Below are positions 22,502-34,162 of a stretch of 64,000 bases of DNA, in pieces. How positions within the stretch are numbered: the first letter of the stretch is position 1; each line of letters opens with the position of its first letter. The stretch comes from Usnea hakonensis (taxonomy: Eukaryota; Ascomycota; Lecanoromycetes; Lecanorales; Parmeliaceae). Under the pieces are notes generated by a model. The model was not told where the DNA came from, searched no databases, and saw only the letters and a list, made by a program, of their open reading frames with translations. The DNA lies in assembly GCA_013423325.1 (NCBI GenBank), contig BLJB01000204.1, positions 1 to 64,000 on the forward strand, in the 5' to 3' direction. Position numbers and translations under genes: made by a program.

Positions 22502-23504
22502 GATAGAGACTGATGACTGTGTTATGAATCTTCAGATGTCTTCCTTGCCTTGAAAATAGGGAGGGATCAGGGAGTCCATCAGCCTCTCGCGGTCCGATCA
22601 AATCTCACGCACGCCAGTACTCTATTTTCAGCTGAATCCTACCTTGTCTTACTTACTTTCCCTTAGTCTCTAACCTACTCGCTGGCCCTCACCCAAAGTA
22701 GACTAACCCAATCTGAAAGTCCGATATTTCGCCGAAGCAAGTCCCATCTGAAATCTGAATCTCTACTTTACTCAACTCTTCCTTCTCAATCTCCTTCGTC
22801 CAGATCTTGACGCCCAGAGCCATGTCCATGCTTCTATCACCGTCTCCGTTCTCGAAAGTTTGTCTTTGAACATTGATTGCTCTCGATAGACTATGCATCT
22901 GATCGTTCAGCTCTCAAGCATCTAGGACTGGCCATGCCGCAAGCTCATTTATATTGTACTACACCTCGTCAATTTCCAATGGAGAACTCATGCATACGTT
23001 TCAGCTTGTTATGAAGTGCAATAGATTGCATCGAATCTCCAAGATGACACTCCCCTTATGTTTGGGCTTGATCCTCTGCTACACGCGCTTCAAGCTTCCG
23101 TCTCTTTTCCCAAAATCTTCTATCATAGTGTGATATGTGACTGCAGCTTTCAAGCATTGTCTCATCAGTCATCACGATGCCGAGAAAGCGGCCTGGAATG
23201 TTGGTACGGAGTTGCGCGAGGGTTGAAACGAGTGTCTGGCGGAAGAAGCGCCAAGGCTACGTTTGACATTTCGGGTAATTTTCCGCTTGCCTGACCAATC
23301 AGCATCTTCATGTACCATGACCATATGTGTCAGACCAACTTAGGATGCTTTCAAGGACTTTGCAAACACTGTCTATAAGTATCTGAACGGATTCTCAATC
23401 ATGAAGAAAACATTCCATCAGTCCGCAGTCACCTCGTGCCTCGTGGATTTGCTGTACTTACGCAACCAAACAATCCACACAAATCCCCTTTCAACACTCC
23501 AACC
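22502..23504. other. Intergenic
   Basis: No gene assigned. A 69-codon minus-strand ORF at 22689-22898 has protein-like composition but no recognisable family, and it was not promoted to a gene. Confidence 0.5.
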
Positions 23505-24341
23505 ATGTCTACTTTTCCTCATATCCAATTCCTCCCTTTTCTCTTACTCGCATCCCCATTCCTCGCCACCGCATCCCCCCTCTCCTCCCGATCCAGCACC
23601 TACTACGGCCTCATCTTCGCCCAAAACTCCGGCTGCAGCCCCTCCCAAAGCACCCAAGTCCTCGCCGCAATCGCCGACATGCGCACTCTCTCCACCAGCG
23701 CCATCTCCGCCCTCCAACCCCCCTCCAACAGCCTCTCCTCCTACTTCTTCTCCCCCTCCTACTTCTCCACCGCCAGCGCCGTCTTCAACGCCACACTCTT
23801 CGAGACCCAACCCCTACAATCCCTACCCACCGACAGCACCCTCGGCACCCAAATCCAACTCTTCTGCGCCAACGACTCCGACACTACCTGCAACACCTTA
23901 TCCCCAGGAAACAACTACCTCAGCGACCAAACCTCCAGGACCACAACATGGGGCTACGTGAACCCTGCCTCGAACCCGACCTTCGGCGCCGGCGGCGCTG
24001 CCCAGATCATCCTCTGTCCAGCCCTCCTCAACGGCACCCTCCCGCGCGACGCACCCGCCTGCACCGGCACCCCCGGCTTGGCGACGCTCGGATGGGCATT
24101 GCTCCGGACGTTCGTCCAGCTCAAGACATTACAGGTGGTGCCGAAGCTGGGCAAGAACCGGGATGTGATTAGCGATGTGGCGCCCGGGGTGGCGCAGAGT
24201 CATGAGCTGGTGGTTAGTAAAGGTGAGTACTCGTTGAACGCGGATAATTACGCCGAGCTGGCGCTTTGGGCGGAGAATTTGGGGGCGACGGGGGATGCGG
24301 GAGAGCCGTTTCAGTGTGCGCAGAATTGGCCTTTTGGTTGA
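23505..24341 (+). CDS. Secreted protein, putative inactive metalloprotease-like
   Basis: Intronless 278-aa protein. The ATG at 23505 gives a signal peptide (IQFLPFLLLASPFLATASPL); an in-frame ATG-like start at 23436 would bury it. The mature part carries scattered cysteines (NSGCSP, LFCANDSDTTCNTL, ILCPALL, PACTGTPG, QCAQNWP). The layout, including LATLGWALLRTFVQLKTLQ and the C-terminal YSLNADNYAELALWAENLG, recalls fungal proteins annotated as putative metalloproteases of the deuterolysin-like group. The expected HExxH zinc motif is absent, so proteolytic activity is doubtful. The family assignment is from memory and tentative. GC skew flips from C-rich to G-rich across the gene. Confidence 0.6.
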   Translation: MSTFPHIQFLPFLLLASPFLATASPLSSRSSTYYGLIFAQNSGCSPSQSTQVLAAIADMRTLSTSAISALQPPSNSLSSYFFSPSYFSTASAVFNATLFETQPLQSLPTDSTLGTQIQLFCANDSDTTCNTLSPGNNYLSDQTSRTTTWGYVNPASNPTFGAGGAAQIILCPALLNGTLPRDAPACTGTPGLATLGWALLRTFVQLKTLQVVPKLGKNRDVISDVAPGVAQSHELVVSKGEYSLNADNYAELALWAENLGATGDAGEPFQCAQNWPFG

Positions 24342-25120
24342 GTTGAATTGGTATTTATGTTATTCAATAATGTTTTTGGAGAATGCTGAATTGACCTCGC
24401 AATCTATTTGAAGATTAATAAAGAACCGTCACACGAATTCTGCGCTATCTCCGAATTTTCCACCCCAAGATCTCCAAACCCACAACCCCACACCTCAAAT
24501 CCAACCAACGTAACCCACGCCATATATCCCCACTCCCCTCCCTCACTCATCACAATTCCACCCCAGCAGTCCGACCCAACTCTTCCCCCTTCTCATACTC
24601 CACTCACTCACCATAGCGCGGAAGAAGAAGAAGAATAAACAAGAACAAGAAAACCCGGGATTTAGCTGAGACACCTCCTCGCTTCTTTGAGCGCTTCTAT
24701 CATGCATATGCCCGTCCGAGCTTTTTCGATTGCTAGTATACGAGTGCGCAGGCCAAGCAGCCCGTTTGCCTATCCAGACAAAAAGTAAAAGATGACATTC
24801 GGTAGGAAGCTGTAAGTTGAGCAAGTCAGATGTTTACTCAAATGCACCTTCCTATTCGGGCGACCTGCATATGTGAGCCCCGCTTCAATGATTAGTGTTG
24901 CCACTATACAACATACAGTAAGCGTAGGTAGACTAAACAGTAAGCGTACTCGACTTTCCCCCACCCAAGGTGATTTTCACTTATCAAAAGCCTTTCTAAC
25001 AAGCTGATTATTCTTGTGCATACTTCCGACAACATCCACTTCAAGACCCTTCCCATCTGTCCTTCCGCCGCAAAGCTCTAGCTTCACCACATCCAGACTC
25101 AAAATTCCCCCAAACCTCCC
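24342..25120. other. Intergenic
   Basis: No gene recognised. Contains a short GAA run near 24621 and a C-rich stretch just before the methyltransferase start. Confidence 0.55.
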
Positions 25121-25813
25121 ATGGCCAACTCCCAACCCATGAACTCAGACTCGCAATACTGGACCGATCTCGGCCTAAAATACGAAGCCGTCTACGGCCA
25201 AGACACCGGTCTCCTCCACGCCATCCAAAAATACAGCAGCATGCTCCCCCCCACCGCCCACATCCTCGAATGCGGCTGCGGCACCGGCAACCCCGTCGCC
25301 AGCACCATAGCCTCGACGGGCCGACTAATCCACGGCATCGACATATCCGCCGGCATGGTATCGCTGAGCCAGAAAGCCGTGCCGAGGGGGACGTTTGAAG
25401 TAGCTAACATGCTGCACTACGCGCCCACAGAGCGGTACGACGGCGTCGTGGCCAGTCTTTCGATTTTCGAGCTGAGTCGGGGAGAAGTGAGTACGATGTG
25501 CGAGAAATGGGGTCAGTGGGTGAAACCGGGCGGGTTGGTGCTAATCAGCACGTTTGCGGCCGAGGACTGCGGGCAGGTGAAGGCGGGGAATTATGACGCT
25601 GATGGGGAGTGTGCGGGGAAGGTAGAGTGGGGGTTTTTCGGGCAGAAGGTGTTGATCACGTTGTTTACGAGGGAGGGGTGGAAGGCGGTGTTGGAGAAGG
25701 CTGGGTTTGAGATTGTGCATACGGAGGAGGATTTGTTTACTCCTGCGGCAGAGACGGAATGCGAGCCCGAGCCGCGGTACTATATTATTGCTAAGAAGGT
25801 GGCGAGCGAGTGA
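25121..25813 (+). CDS. Class I SAM-dependent methyltransferase
   Basis: Intronless 230-aa protein with a Rossmann-type methyltransferase domain. Motif I is HILECGCGTGNP (residues 47-58), the acidic end of strand beta-2 is IHGIDIS, and RYDGVVASLSIFELS and WVKPGGLVLIST are motifs II and III. The first ATG fits the start of the domain. No signal peptide, so cytosolic. The substrate cannot be predicted; the closest general type is the small methyltransferase-11/25 group acting on small molecules. No biosynthetic partner lies next to it. Composition changes sharply from C-rich to G-rich between the first and last third. Confidence 0.85.
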   Translation: MANSQPMNSDSQYWTDLGLKYEAVYGQDTGLLHAIQKYSSMLPPTAHILECGCGTGNPVASTIASTGRLIHGIDISAGMVSLSQKAVPRGTFEVANMLHYAPTERYDGVVASLSIFELSRGEVSTMCEKWGQWVKPGGLVLISTFAAEDCGQVKAGNYDADGECAGKVEWGFFGQKVLITLFTREGWKAVLEKAGFEIVHTEEDLFTPAAETECEPEPRYYIIAKKVASE

Positions 25814-27573
25814 ATGCTCTGGGCGAGCGAGGACGAGATGATGGGAAATATGAAAGGCCAATTTGAATAAGAAACTACACGATTCTTCACCTTTCCAGCT
25901 TGGGACTCAAGTTGCATGAGCACATACTAGTGAAAGAGCTGAGCTACTAGTGTTGGTTATTATGACGAGATTTTGGTGGAAACAATTGCTTTCACTATTT
26001 GGTAGCTTAGGGCTAGGGCTACTCCTCAGCGCTAGTCCTATTTAGGAAGGATAAGGCTCAAATAATAATTATAGAAAGATATAAAGAAAAATCTATATAG
26101 GTAGATATAGGCTAGTTATATAGACCTCTATAGAAGGCTACCCCTTTTATAACTACTAATTATAGGCTAGCGTATATATTCTATAGTCAGACCCCTGGAC
26201 CTTTCCCTAGTGGCCATAGCTCCATTTTGACTGCAAGCTAATTACCGAATTGCAGGCCCATTCCAACAACTAGGCCCGGAGCTATTCCGAGAACCCCCGA
26301 CCTCAAGGGTGTCTCATCAGCATCAAAGAAGACCAGTGTGTTATCCAGCAGGTTCGTTCCCACGCCGCCAGGCGCATCTGGCTCGCTTCCCGGACAATGC
26401 CAAATCCAGTCACCAACAACAATATATCGCTTTACGTCTTAGCTCATGGGACGAACAGTCGCTAAGCCTATAGTACATCTTCGCTCGCTCCTCCTGGACA
26501 TCTTTACATGTGCCCATCGGCCCAACGCGAGATTTCCGAGGATTTATCCTGCTAGCGCCTGCGTACGTAGTACATACTGTACAAGGCGGAAATCGTCTGA
26601 GGAAGTGGCTTCTCACCGAACCTAAATGGGCTAGCTGATTGCCTTCAAATAGCTTTTCTTTCAGGGCCAGAAATCCATCCATCTTCCATACCATTGAGTT
26701 TGATTACCACAGTACCTTCGGAGACTGTGTCAGGTTGCGAGTCAAATATCAGACACTCTTTTCCTTCTTCTGCGAAGCACAAATATGGGCTAGGTTAGCC
26801 TGCTGTTCGCACAATTGGCAGGGACATAAGCTTCGAAGCACTTCTTGTACCTCACATTTCGGTTTATATCGTTCATGATACTTTTTTGTCTCTGTTGAAG
26901 AGGTAGTGAAAGTACTTCTCTTCCGAAATGCCTTTCGCGGAATCTGCCTGTGTCGATGCTCAAAATTCAAGATTGGGATCGTGAACCGACAGGTTGGATA
27001 ATGGCGGTTTTGTATAGATTTCGCTTGTTCGTCATGCGGAAAATGGTCGGAATTGCTCGCACCTGGATAGGGTCAAAAGGTTCATGTTCGAAATCAAACA
27101 TTCAAGCAACAAGCCTTGTGCGCTGTGACGGATCTTTGCATCTTCGAACGTCACGATTAAAAGCAGCTAGCTTCTAAGAGAAATATTGCTGTGACGTATT
27201 ATCTAGAGCGCGAACATGGCACAAAGGTAAATTGTTTGCTTAAAAAGGTCGCCTTGTTATTGGAAACAACGCTGTCCTACCATCTTTGGTTACCTGAGCT
27301 ACACGCCGACAATCATGTTTGCTTCTCATTCCGGCTTCGTACGTCTTTATCGTTAATGCGCGGTCTTTTGTCAAGCCTTCCGATGTAGCAAACATGGCTG
27401 TGGATTGAAAAGACTAACTATGCGCACTTCATGTTGCATAATATTCTGCCTCACAGAATTTCGCTGTACTACTGCTTTGCTAGAAGACATTTGGGCTTCA
27501 CTTTTGATCTAAGTACCTGCGTGTTTGGCTTAGCGATCATTTTTCGCAGAGAGGTGTTGGGTCCAGAGCTACA
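25814..27573. other. Intergenic with a RIP-like AT-rich remnant
   Basis: No gene recognised. A short AT-rich patch (26035-26185) is described separately. The rest is ordinary sequence leading to the Argonaute promoter. Confidence 0.55.
26035..26185. repeat. Short RIP-type AT-rich remnant
   Basis: About 150 bp dominated by TA dinucleotides with almost no CA or TG, the signature of repeat-induced point mutation. Similar in texture to the interior of the 43.7-47.5 kb element but far shorter, so probably a relic of a repeat. Confidence 0.5.
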
Positions 27574-30500
27574 ATGTCGAAGCGACCTGATAAGCAAGCT
27601 CCGTCTGGCAGCAATCGAAAGAATGCACCTCCGACAAATCCTACCCACGACCGCGATACTGGAGGCAGAGGTGGTGGTGGAAGCCGGGGGAATCCACAGC
27701 CTTGCGAAAAAGTAAGAACCTTCACTTTGATCTTATCCATGCCCTCATTGATATCTATAGTGTGGCAAGTTCGGTCATATGAAGCACAACTGCACTGAGA
27801 GGGGTGGCGGTGGGGATAGAAATCATGGCTCTACTGCGGCCTCGAGGTGAGCACTTCCACTCTCCGCTTGAAGATAGGGGTCCTCTGATAGGGTTACCTT
27901 TACGAACAGTACCATCTCCGTGGACTCAAAATCTGTGGAAGACAAGGAGAATCTACTTGTCTCTGTTGCCCTGGAACGCACAGCTACTAAGTATCCATGT
28001 CGACCATCTTATGGAACCAAAGGCGAATCGGTCGAGCTTCAGGCCAACTACTTTCGATTACAACTCCCTGATGACCTAAATCTATATCGATACAATCTTG
28101 AGATTAAACGTCGGGATGAGCCGGAAAAGAAGCCTCCCTCTGATCCCAAAGGAAAGAAGAAACTCTCTGAAGCCAAAGAAAAGAAGGTCTCGGAACCCAA
28201 GGGTAAGAAGCTGAAACAAATCATCAGCCTCCGCTTGAAAAATCTGAAGGAGGAGATGGCATCTCGGGGATCGACGTGTTACGTTGCCACAGACTACAAG
28301 TCAAACCTCGTCTGTACGACAAAGATCCCACAAGATTTCTGGAATGCAGAGGTCACCTATTTTCACGAAAATGATCGTGCGACAGGGGATAGTAATTCAC
28401 CAAAGTATCTAGTACAAATCAAGGAGATCCCTCCACATCTCACGATATCACAGCTCAACGGTTTCTTAAACTCCACAGAATCTGGTGCGCAGTACGATCT
28501 CAAAGAACCAATGTTGCAAGCGCTCAACATTCTTTTCGGCCATCCCGCCAAATCTACCCCCACGACTACTATGGTCGGAGGTAAAAGAGCTTTCACAACA
28601 AGTCCTTCAAACACCGAGGTTCATTTTCTGAGTCCAATTATTCAAGCGGTCAGAGGATATTTCTTGAGCGTGCGACTGTGCAGCTCAAGTAGCATGGTGA
28701 ATGTCAATGTCAGTCACAGTGCTTTCTACAAGGGGATGCCTCTGATTGAGTTTATGGAAAACTCGCCGGCAAAGTATGGAAGAAATCTTGATTACGGTAG
28801 ACTCGAGACTTTCCTCAAAGGTATTCTCGTCCAAACCACGTATTTGAAGGATCCCAGCAGAAACCGAGTCACCAAGGTCTTTCCAATTAAAGCGTTCGCA
28901 ACAACAGAAGATGGCCGACAGCAAAGTTATCCTCCGACTGTCGAATTTTTTGCCGCGCAACCGTCAAAAGTGTGGTTTCATCTTGATGACGCGAGCAAAT
29001 TCGAGAAGCAAATGCAACCGTTGAAAAAGAAAGGTGTCCGGATGAAAAACTACATTAACGTCCGTGACTATTTCAAGATAAGCACGTCTATCTTTAGCCC
29101 CAGACAGCATTCTTGACTAATTTTGTAGAGTATGGAATACCTTCAGATCCGGGTGAGCGATTCCCAGTGATCAATTATGGATCGCCGAAAGACCCTAAAT
29201 ATGTACTTGCTGAGGCATGCACTGTGGTGCCTGGGTATGCCTCCCTCGTAAATCTGCAGGCCATCATCGAGGCTGCTTCAAAGTGGACACGCTAACACAT
29301 GGACTCGCAACAGTCAGCTCGCTAAGCTCACACCCGAGCAGATGGAGAAGATGATTAAGTTTGCTGCTCGCAGGCCTTCAGAAAATCAAAAGTCCATTAC
29401 GAACAGTGGCCTTCCTACTTTAGGGCTGAATCCACTTGCAACGGGCATGGTAAGAGCTGTCGTTGAAAACACAGGAGTTTGACGCTGAATTCTCTAGACC
29501 GACCTTGGAATTAGGATAAACAGCAGGATGTTCCAAGCCTCGGGGCGAATGTTGGAAGCACCCAAAGTTCTGTACAGGGATAATAACGCTGCAAGCATCG
29601 TAGATGGGGGGTGGAATCTGAAGCAAAATCCTAAGTTTACAATTGCAATGCCGAAGGTTGTGGGTGAAGGTTTGAATTGGGGGTTCTTGCGACTCCGTAG
29701 GTTTCCAAACCAAGGTGACCCTGACCTGAAATCGGCAATATCGCAATTCCGAAAAAATCTTTCAAATTATGGCATGAAACTTGATCACCCGGTTTCGGAG
29801 ACGCTTGACCAGAGGAAAAAGGACTTTTTCGATCCTCAGGGCAACAATTTGGAAAAGACGATTGCCGCCCTTCGGGATCGAAAGATCGCAATCCTTCTAG
29901 TTGTTTTACCAGCCAAGGACACTGCACTATACAACTGGATTAAACGGCTCAGTGACCAGAGTGGGGGCATTCATACAGTGTGCGTCATCGAAGACAGGTT
30001 CCTGAAACGCCAGGGGTCTTACTTTGGCAACTTGGCCTTGAAATTCAATCTGAAGCTTGGAGGTATCAATCACACCCTCAGCAAAATTGACATGGGCATC
30101 GTGTCTCAAGGCAAGACCATGGTCGTAGGAATAGACGTGGTGCATGCATCACCCGGATCCGGAAGGGCAAGTATTGCATCCATGGTTGCCAGTATTGACA
30201 AGAACCTTGCGCAATGGCCGGTCGACCTCCGAGTTCAGATTCGTGAAGGACAAGAAATGCTAGACAAGATTGGCGATATGATCAAATCGCGTCTGACGAT
30301 GTGGATGAAACACAATAAGACATACCCAGAAAACATCCTAGTCTACCGAGACGGTGTCTCCGAGGGCCAGTACGAGCAAGTACTTGACGAAGAATTGGTC
30401 AAGATGCAAAAAGAAAGCCAAACGTTATACAATAAAGCTGGCCAAACTCTGCCGAGGTTCACTCTCATTATCGTCGCTAAACGTCATCATACGCGCTTTT

Positions 30501-31009
30501 TCCCAATTGGCCAAAATGCCCCTTTCACCGACAAAGACAATTTCGTAGGAGGCCTCGTTGTGGAACGCGGCATCACCGAACCACGCTCTTGGGATTTCTT
30601 CCTCCAGTCGCACAACGCTATCCAAGGCACCGCTCGCCCGGCCCACTACGTGGTTCTCTGGGACGAAATCTTCACCAACGAAAAGCTCCAAAAGGTCCAT
30701 CAAGACATCGAACCTGGCCTGAGCGAGGTAGATCGACTGCAGAAACTCACAAATAGCATGTGCTACCTTTTCGGCCGAGCTACCAGAGCTGTCAAGATCC
30801 CGGCGCCCGTGTATTTTGCGGATATTGCGTGCGATAGGGCGAGTCGCTATCTCGCTGCTGGCGACGCTACTGATGGCCAGTCTGTAATGTCGGATCGGAC
30901 GGATGTGACGGAAGCGCAGAAGCAGGCGGAGAGAGTGGCGAGTTGTAGGACGTATCAGGGCTTGATTGAGGTGCATGATGATTTGAGGGATTCGATGTTC
31001 TATGTCTAG
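27574..31009 (+). CDS. Argonaute with N-terminal CCHC zinc knuckle
   Basis: Complete Argonaute, 1049 aa, the small-RNA-guided effector of RNA silencing. Six exons fit: 27574-27711, 27761-27846, 27910-29081, 29129-29234, 29314-29449 and 29498-31009. Four introns are GT-AG; the third (29082-29128) reads best as GC-AG. Residues 30-39 are Gly/Arg-rich, and residues 44-57 are CEKCGKFGHMKHNC, a perfect CX2CX4HX4C zinc knuckle split by intron 1. N, L1, PAZ (YFKI..YGIPSDP, PKYVLAEAC) and MID regions follow. In PIWI, the catalytic tetrad is D759 (VVGIDVVHAS), E799 (GQEML), D831 (VYRDGVSEGQY) and D988 (PVYFADIA), so slicing is possible. TARPAHYVVLWD is also present. No Dicer or RdRP is in the window. 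Confidence 0.93.
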
Positions 31010-32788
31010 GTGCTGTGGTTGTTGGATTTAGGTCTGGATGAGGGAGGGAAGGTGGGGAGCTGGGCTGCTGATGCGTAGGTTGAGGGGGGTTGTCTTAGGT
31101 AGGTAACAGATAGATGTCGATGAGGTTGCTGGCGAGCCTTGTTTTACAGTGGCCATTCATGAAATAATTCTCCTCGGGATAGTGCACTAGAAAACCTCCA
31201 TCGTCTGCGTCTTGCAGCCAATCAATACTGTTGGACAATGATGCACCCCCTTCCCCCCACCCGTCCCTCTTTCTCTTTCTCTCTACACTCAAAGACCCCT
31301 CGTTATTGCACCATTCATTCCCCCCATTTCCCCCATTTAACCCTCGCAATCCTCACGAAACCCTCTACATAAATAAAACCTATCTCTATCTCATCTCATC
31401 TCACTACTATAGCTAGCCCGACCGCACAGTAATCCCTCTCCCTTCCCTAGAGGTATTTTCAGTCCCGCTTCCCTTCCCTTCCCTTCCCTTACCATCCATT
31501 CCCTTCCCTTACTATACCACAGCGCTATCAAACCTCCTCTCTTATCCTATCCTATACAATATACTTATACCAGTATCGAAGAGATGTTGACCTGGAGGGG
31601 GAGGGATAGGTTGGGGATGGGATCTCCTGATTTAGTTTTTTGGTGCTAAGGGGGGGATGGGGGATGGGGATGGGGATGGTTGGGTGGCGGATTTGGGAGT
31701 GGGGGGAGGAATGATAACGAGAAATTTTTCAGACCCAGTGATACTATAGCGATTCTTTCACGATATTGATATATATCTTCTTGGGATGGCGGACTGGAAA
31801 GATGTTGATCCGAGGTGAGATGAGATGGTGTCTCTTTCCTCGCGGTATATCGTCCTCAGAGTGCTCTAAATTGAAGATATCTTGTTGGGCTTTAGGACTT
31901 CTGTAGAGCGCTTCGCACTTCATCGCGCTCTATAGATGTTGATTTATAGATGGTGATTGAGGTTTGAGAGATAGTGTTAAATTAGGGGCGAGGGGGCGAG
32001 GGATGGAGATGGAGAATTGTAGGGGGGGGGGGTTGGGTGGGTAGGCTGGGTTGGGGTATGGGATGGTTGAGGGTGGTTGTGTTGTAAGTCCCGGAAATGC
32101 TGACAAAACATCTCGACGAACATGGAGAATAGACTTACCTTTGGCAATGGTGTTGGAATTTGATACAGAGTGTAGGATTTTTGTTATATCTGTGTTGAAA
32201 GAGCTACTGAAATACCTGGCTATTTATTAAGTATGTGTTATCTGTACGCTGAGAGGCGCTGCATCGTTTTACCAAAGGCTTGGGGTGGGGTGGGATGTGG
32301 CATGGTTTGGTGAAGGTTTTCGGTTTGGAGGATCTAGGGGATTTGATGGGGGTGGTTTGGTGCTGGATATCGAGGGGAATTGTGGTGGGAGTGAGGGTGG
32401 ATTTTTTGGGGGTTGTGTAGAGGGGATGGGTTTCGCGGGCTATTTGAGTAGCTTGGTTTTTTTGATAGAGTTACGTTGGCAGGTTGGGTCCTGAGTATAT
32501 CCTTCGATGACTGATCCAGTCAGTATTCTAGACTATTTGCATTCAAGGATCCTAGCTCGGGGTTCGAGTTGCTCCGGCTACAACATATTCCGTCGAGTTT
32601 CTTCCTTTTCTTGTGTTGAGACCCGATTGGTGCCGACCCGCCAAGCCCCTCAGGCCTTGGCATCCAACTGTGAAACCCAAGCTGAATTGTGACACCTCCT
32701 TCATTCAACATACTTTATTTGATCTTTCAGATCATACCACGGACATCATTACCATTATTCGAATCTTAGCTCAATCACTGACACCACC
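31010..32788. other. Intergenic, simple-sequence rich
   Basis: No gene recognised. Includes CCCTT repeats (31460-31510), G-rich stretches near 31600-31700 and 32010-32080, and a G-rich open frame at 32285-32494 that looks compositional. Confidence 0.55.
31460..31510 (+). repeat. CCCTT simple repeat
   Basis: Five uninterrupted CCCTT-type units, then a short interruption and two more. Confidence 0.8.
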
Positions 32789-34162
32789 ATGCAGAACTAC
32801 CACCTCTCGACATTGGAGCAGATCTCTCCCCAAGCCTATACGCGCTGCATTTTGTGCTTTCGACTCCAAAATGGTTTCCCCCAAGAGGATGTTACACGGC
32901 TGTTGCAGGAGAGCTTAACGACAACAGCAGCCAAGATTCCGGTCTTGAACAGCATTGCCGTTACAGTGACCGACCCGAACGGGAGAGAGACGAAAGATAT
33001 CCGCCAGGCAGAAGTCGACACGTTCACTGTCAATGACCTAACACACACTTCGTTGGACTATGAGACGATTCGATCGCAGGGTTTCCCCAGCCAGGTGTTC
33101 GACGGCGAAACGCTCTGCCGGAGCGGCGTGTATGCAGTCCCTGGATCCCCTGTGCCGGTGTTTCTGGCGCAAGCCAATTTCATCACTGGAGGCTTGCTCC
33201 TCGGTCTGTCAATATGGCATGGAGCTCTGGATGGGACGGCCATCACTGAAGTCTTGCGACAGTGGGCGCAGAGTTGCCGGACAATACAAGATCCAGAAGA
33301 CAAAGCGCACGAGATCTCCACCCTTTCTGTCGCGGCTTTTGACAAGTCACGCTTGTCGAAAGTGTCGATCCATAGAAAAGTGAGCATAGAGGATCATCGT
33401 GAGTTCCTGCTTTTGCCAGAAGCACCTACTTCCCCACCACCGGCTGCGACTCAGATGCTGAAGACCGAGATTTTTCACATCTCTTCTGCATCTGCACAAG
33501 ACTTAAAGGACCTTGCATCTCCCCAAAATGCGTCATCTCTGCAGACAGAGTACAGCTGGATCTCGACTCATACAGCCATCAGCGCTTTGATCTGGCAATC
33601 CGTCATGAATGCCACATACGCTCATGAGCACCCAATCCCAGATTCAGTATCCATATTCGCCTCGGCGCTCCATGCACGCAATCGAATGGAGCCACCTCTG
33701 GCAGCGGATCTTTTCGCAAGTCCGTGGTGTTTTCAAGATTCGAGGCTCCCAATAAAAACATTGCTTGAGGCCAACCTGGCGGACATTGCACTTGTTGTAC
33801 GCAAATCGACCGATAAAATCGACTCTAAGTATATCGAATCGCTGATTACCATGATCGATGGAATACAGAATCGGTCTCTGCTGATACCCTCAGTGTTCAT
33901 GGACGTGCTCAAAACTTGCTCGATGTTGACTTCGTGGGCTAGGTTTCCCATTTATGAGTTTGACTGGGGGAATACGATGGGTGGAAAGTGCGAACGAGTG
34001 AGGACTGTGTCGAGTGGCATGTTTAATGGCATGCATGTCATACTTCCTGCATTGCCGGCAGAGATGGGCGGAGGACTGGAGATTGTGGTTGGGTTGGAGG
34101 ACGATGTTATGGAGAGGCTGAAAGAAGACCGGGTTTGGACAAGTTTTGCGAGGCTGTTGTGA
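32789..34162 (+). CDS. BAHD-family acyltransferase
   Basis: Intronless 457-aa enzyme of the BAHD/transferase family, which moves an acyl group from acyl-CoA to an alcohol or amine; fungal relatives include trichothecene 3-O-acetyltransferase-like proteins. The catalytic HxxxD is HGALD with His144 and Asp148. The structural DFGWG-type motif appears as FDWGN around Asp392-Gly394, followed by GGKCERVRTVSSGMFNGM and a C-terminal GGGLEIVVGLEDDVMERL, the normal order. No signal peptide, so cytosolic. No backbone synthase or other tailoring enzyme is adjacent, so the substrate is unknown. The start at 32789 gives the usual N-terminus (YHLSTLEQISPQAYTR). Confidence 0.9.
   Translation: MQNYHLSTLEQISPQAYTRCILCFRLQNGFPQEDVTRLLQESLTTTAAKIPVLNSIAVTVTDPNGRETKDIRQAEVDTFTVNDLTHTSLDYETIRSQGFPSQVFDGETLCRSGVYAVPGSPVPVFLAQANFITGGLLLGLSIWHGALDGTAITEVLRQWAQSCRTIQDPEDKAHEISTLSVAAFDKSRLSKVSIHRKVSIEDHREFLLLPEAPTSPPPAATQMLKTEIFHISSASAQDLKDLASPQNASSLQTEYSWISTHTAISALIWQSVMNATYAHEHPIPDSVSIFASALHARNRMEPPLAADLFASPWCFQDSRLPIKTLLEANLADIALVVRKSTDKIDSKYIESLITMIDGIQNRSLLIPSVFMDVLKTCSMLTSWARFPIYEFDWGNTMGGKCERVRTVSSGMFNGMHVILPALPAEMGGGLEIVVGLEDDVMERLKEDRVWTSFARLL

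Noticed and set aside
32285..32494. Glycine-rich ORF of 69 aa
   Set aside because: Composition follows the surrounding G-rich DNA and it has no start context or family support.
25121..34162. Secondary metabolite cluster suggested by methyltransferase plus BAHD acyltransferase
   Set aside because: The two are 7 kb apart with an Argonaute between and there is no PKS, NRPS, terpene synthase or pathway regulator.
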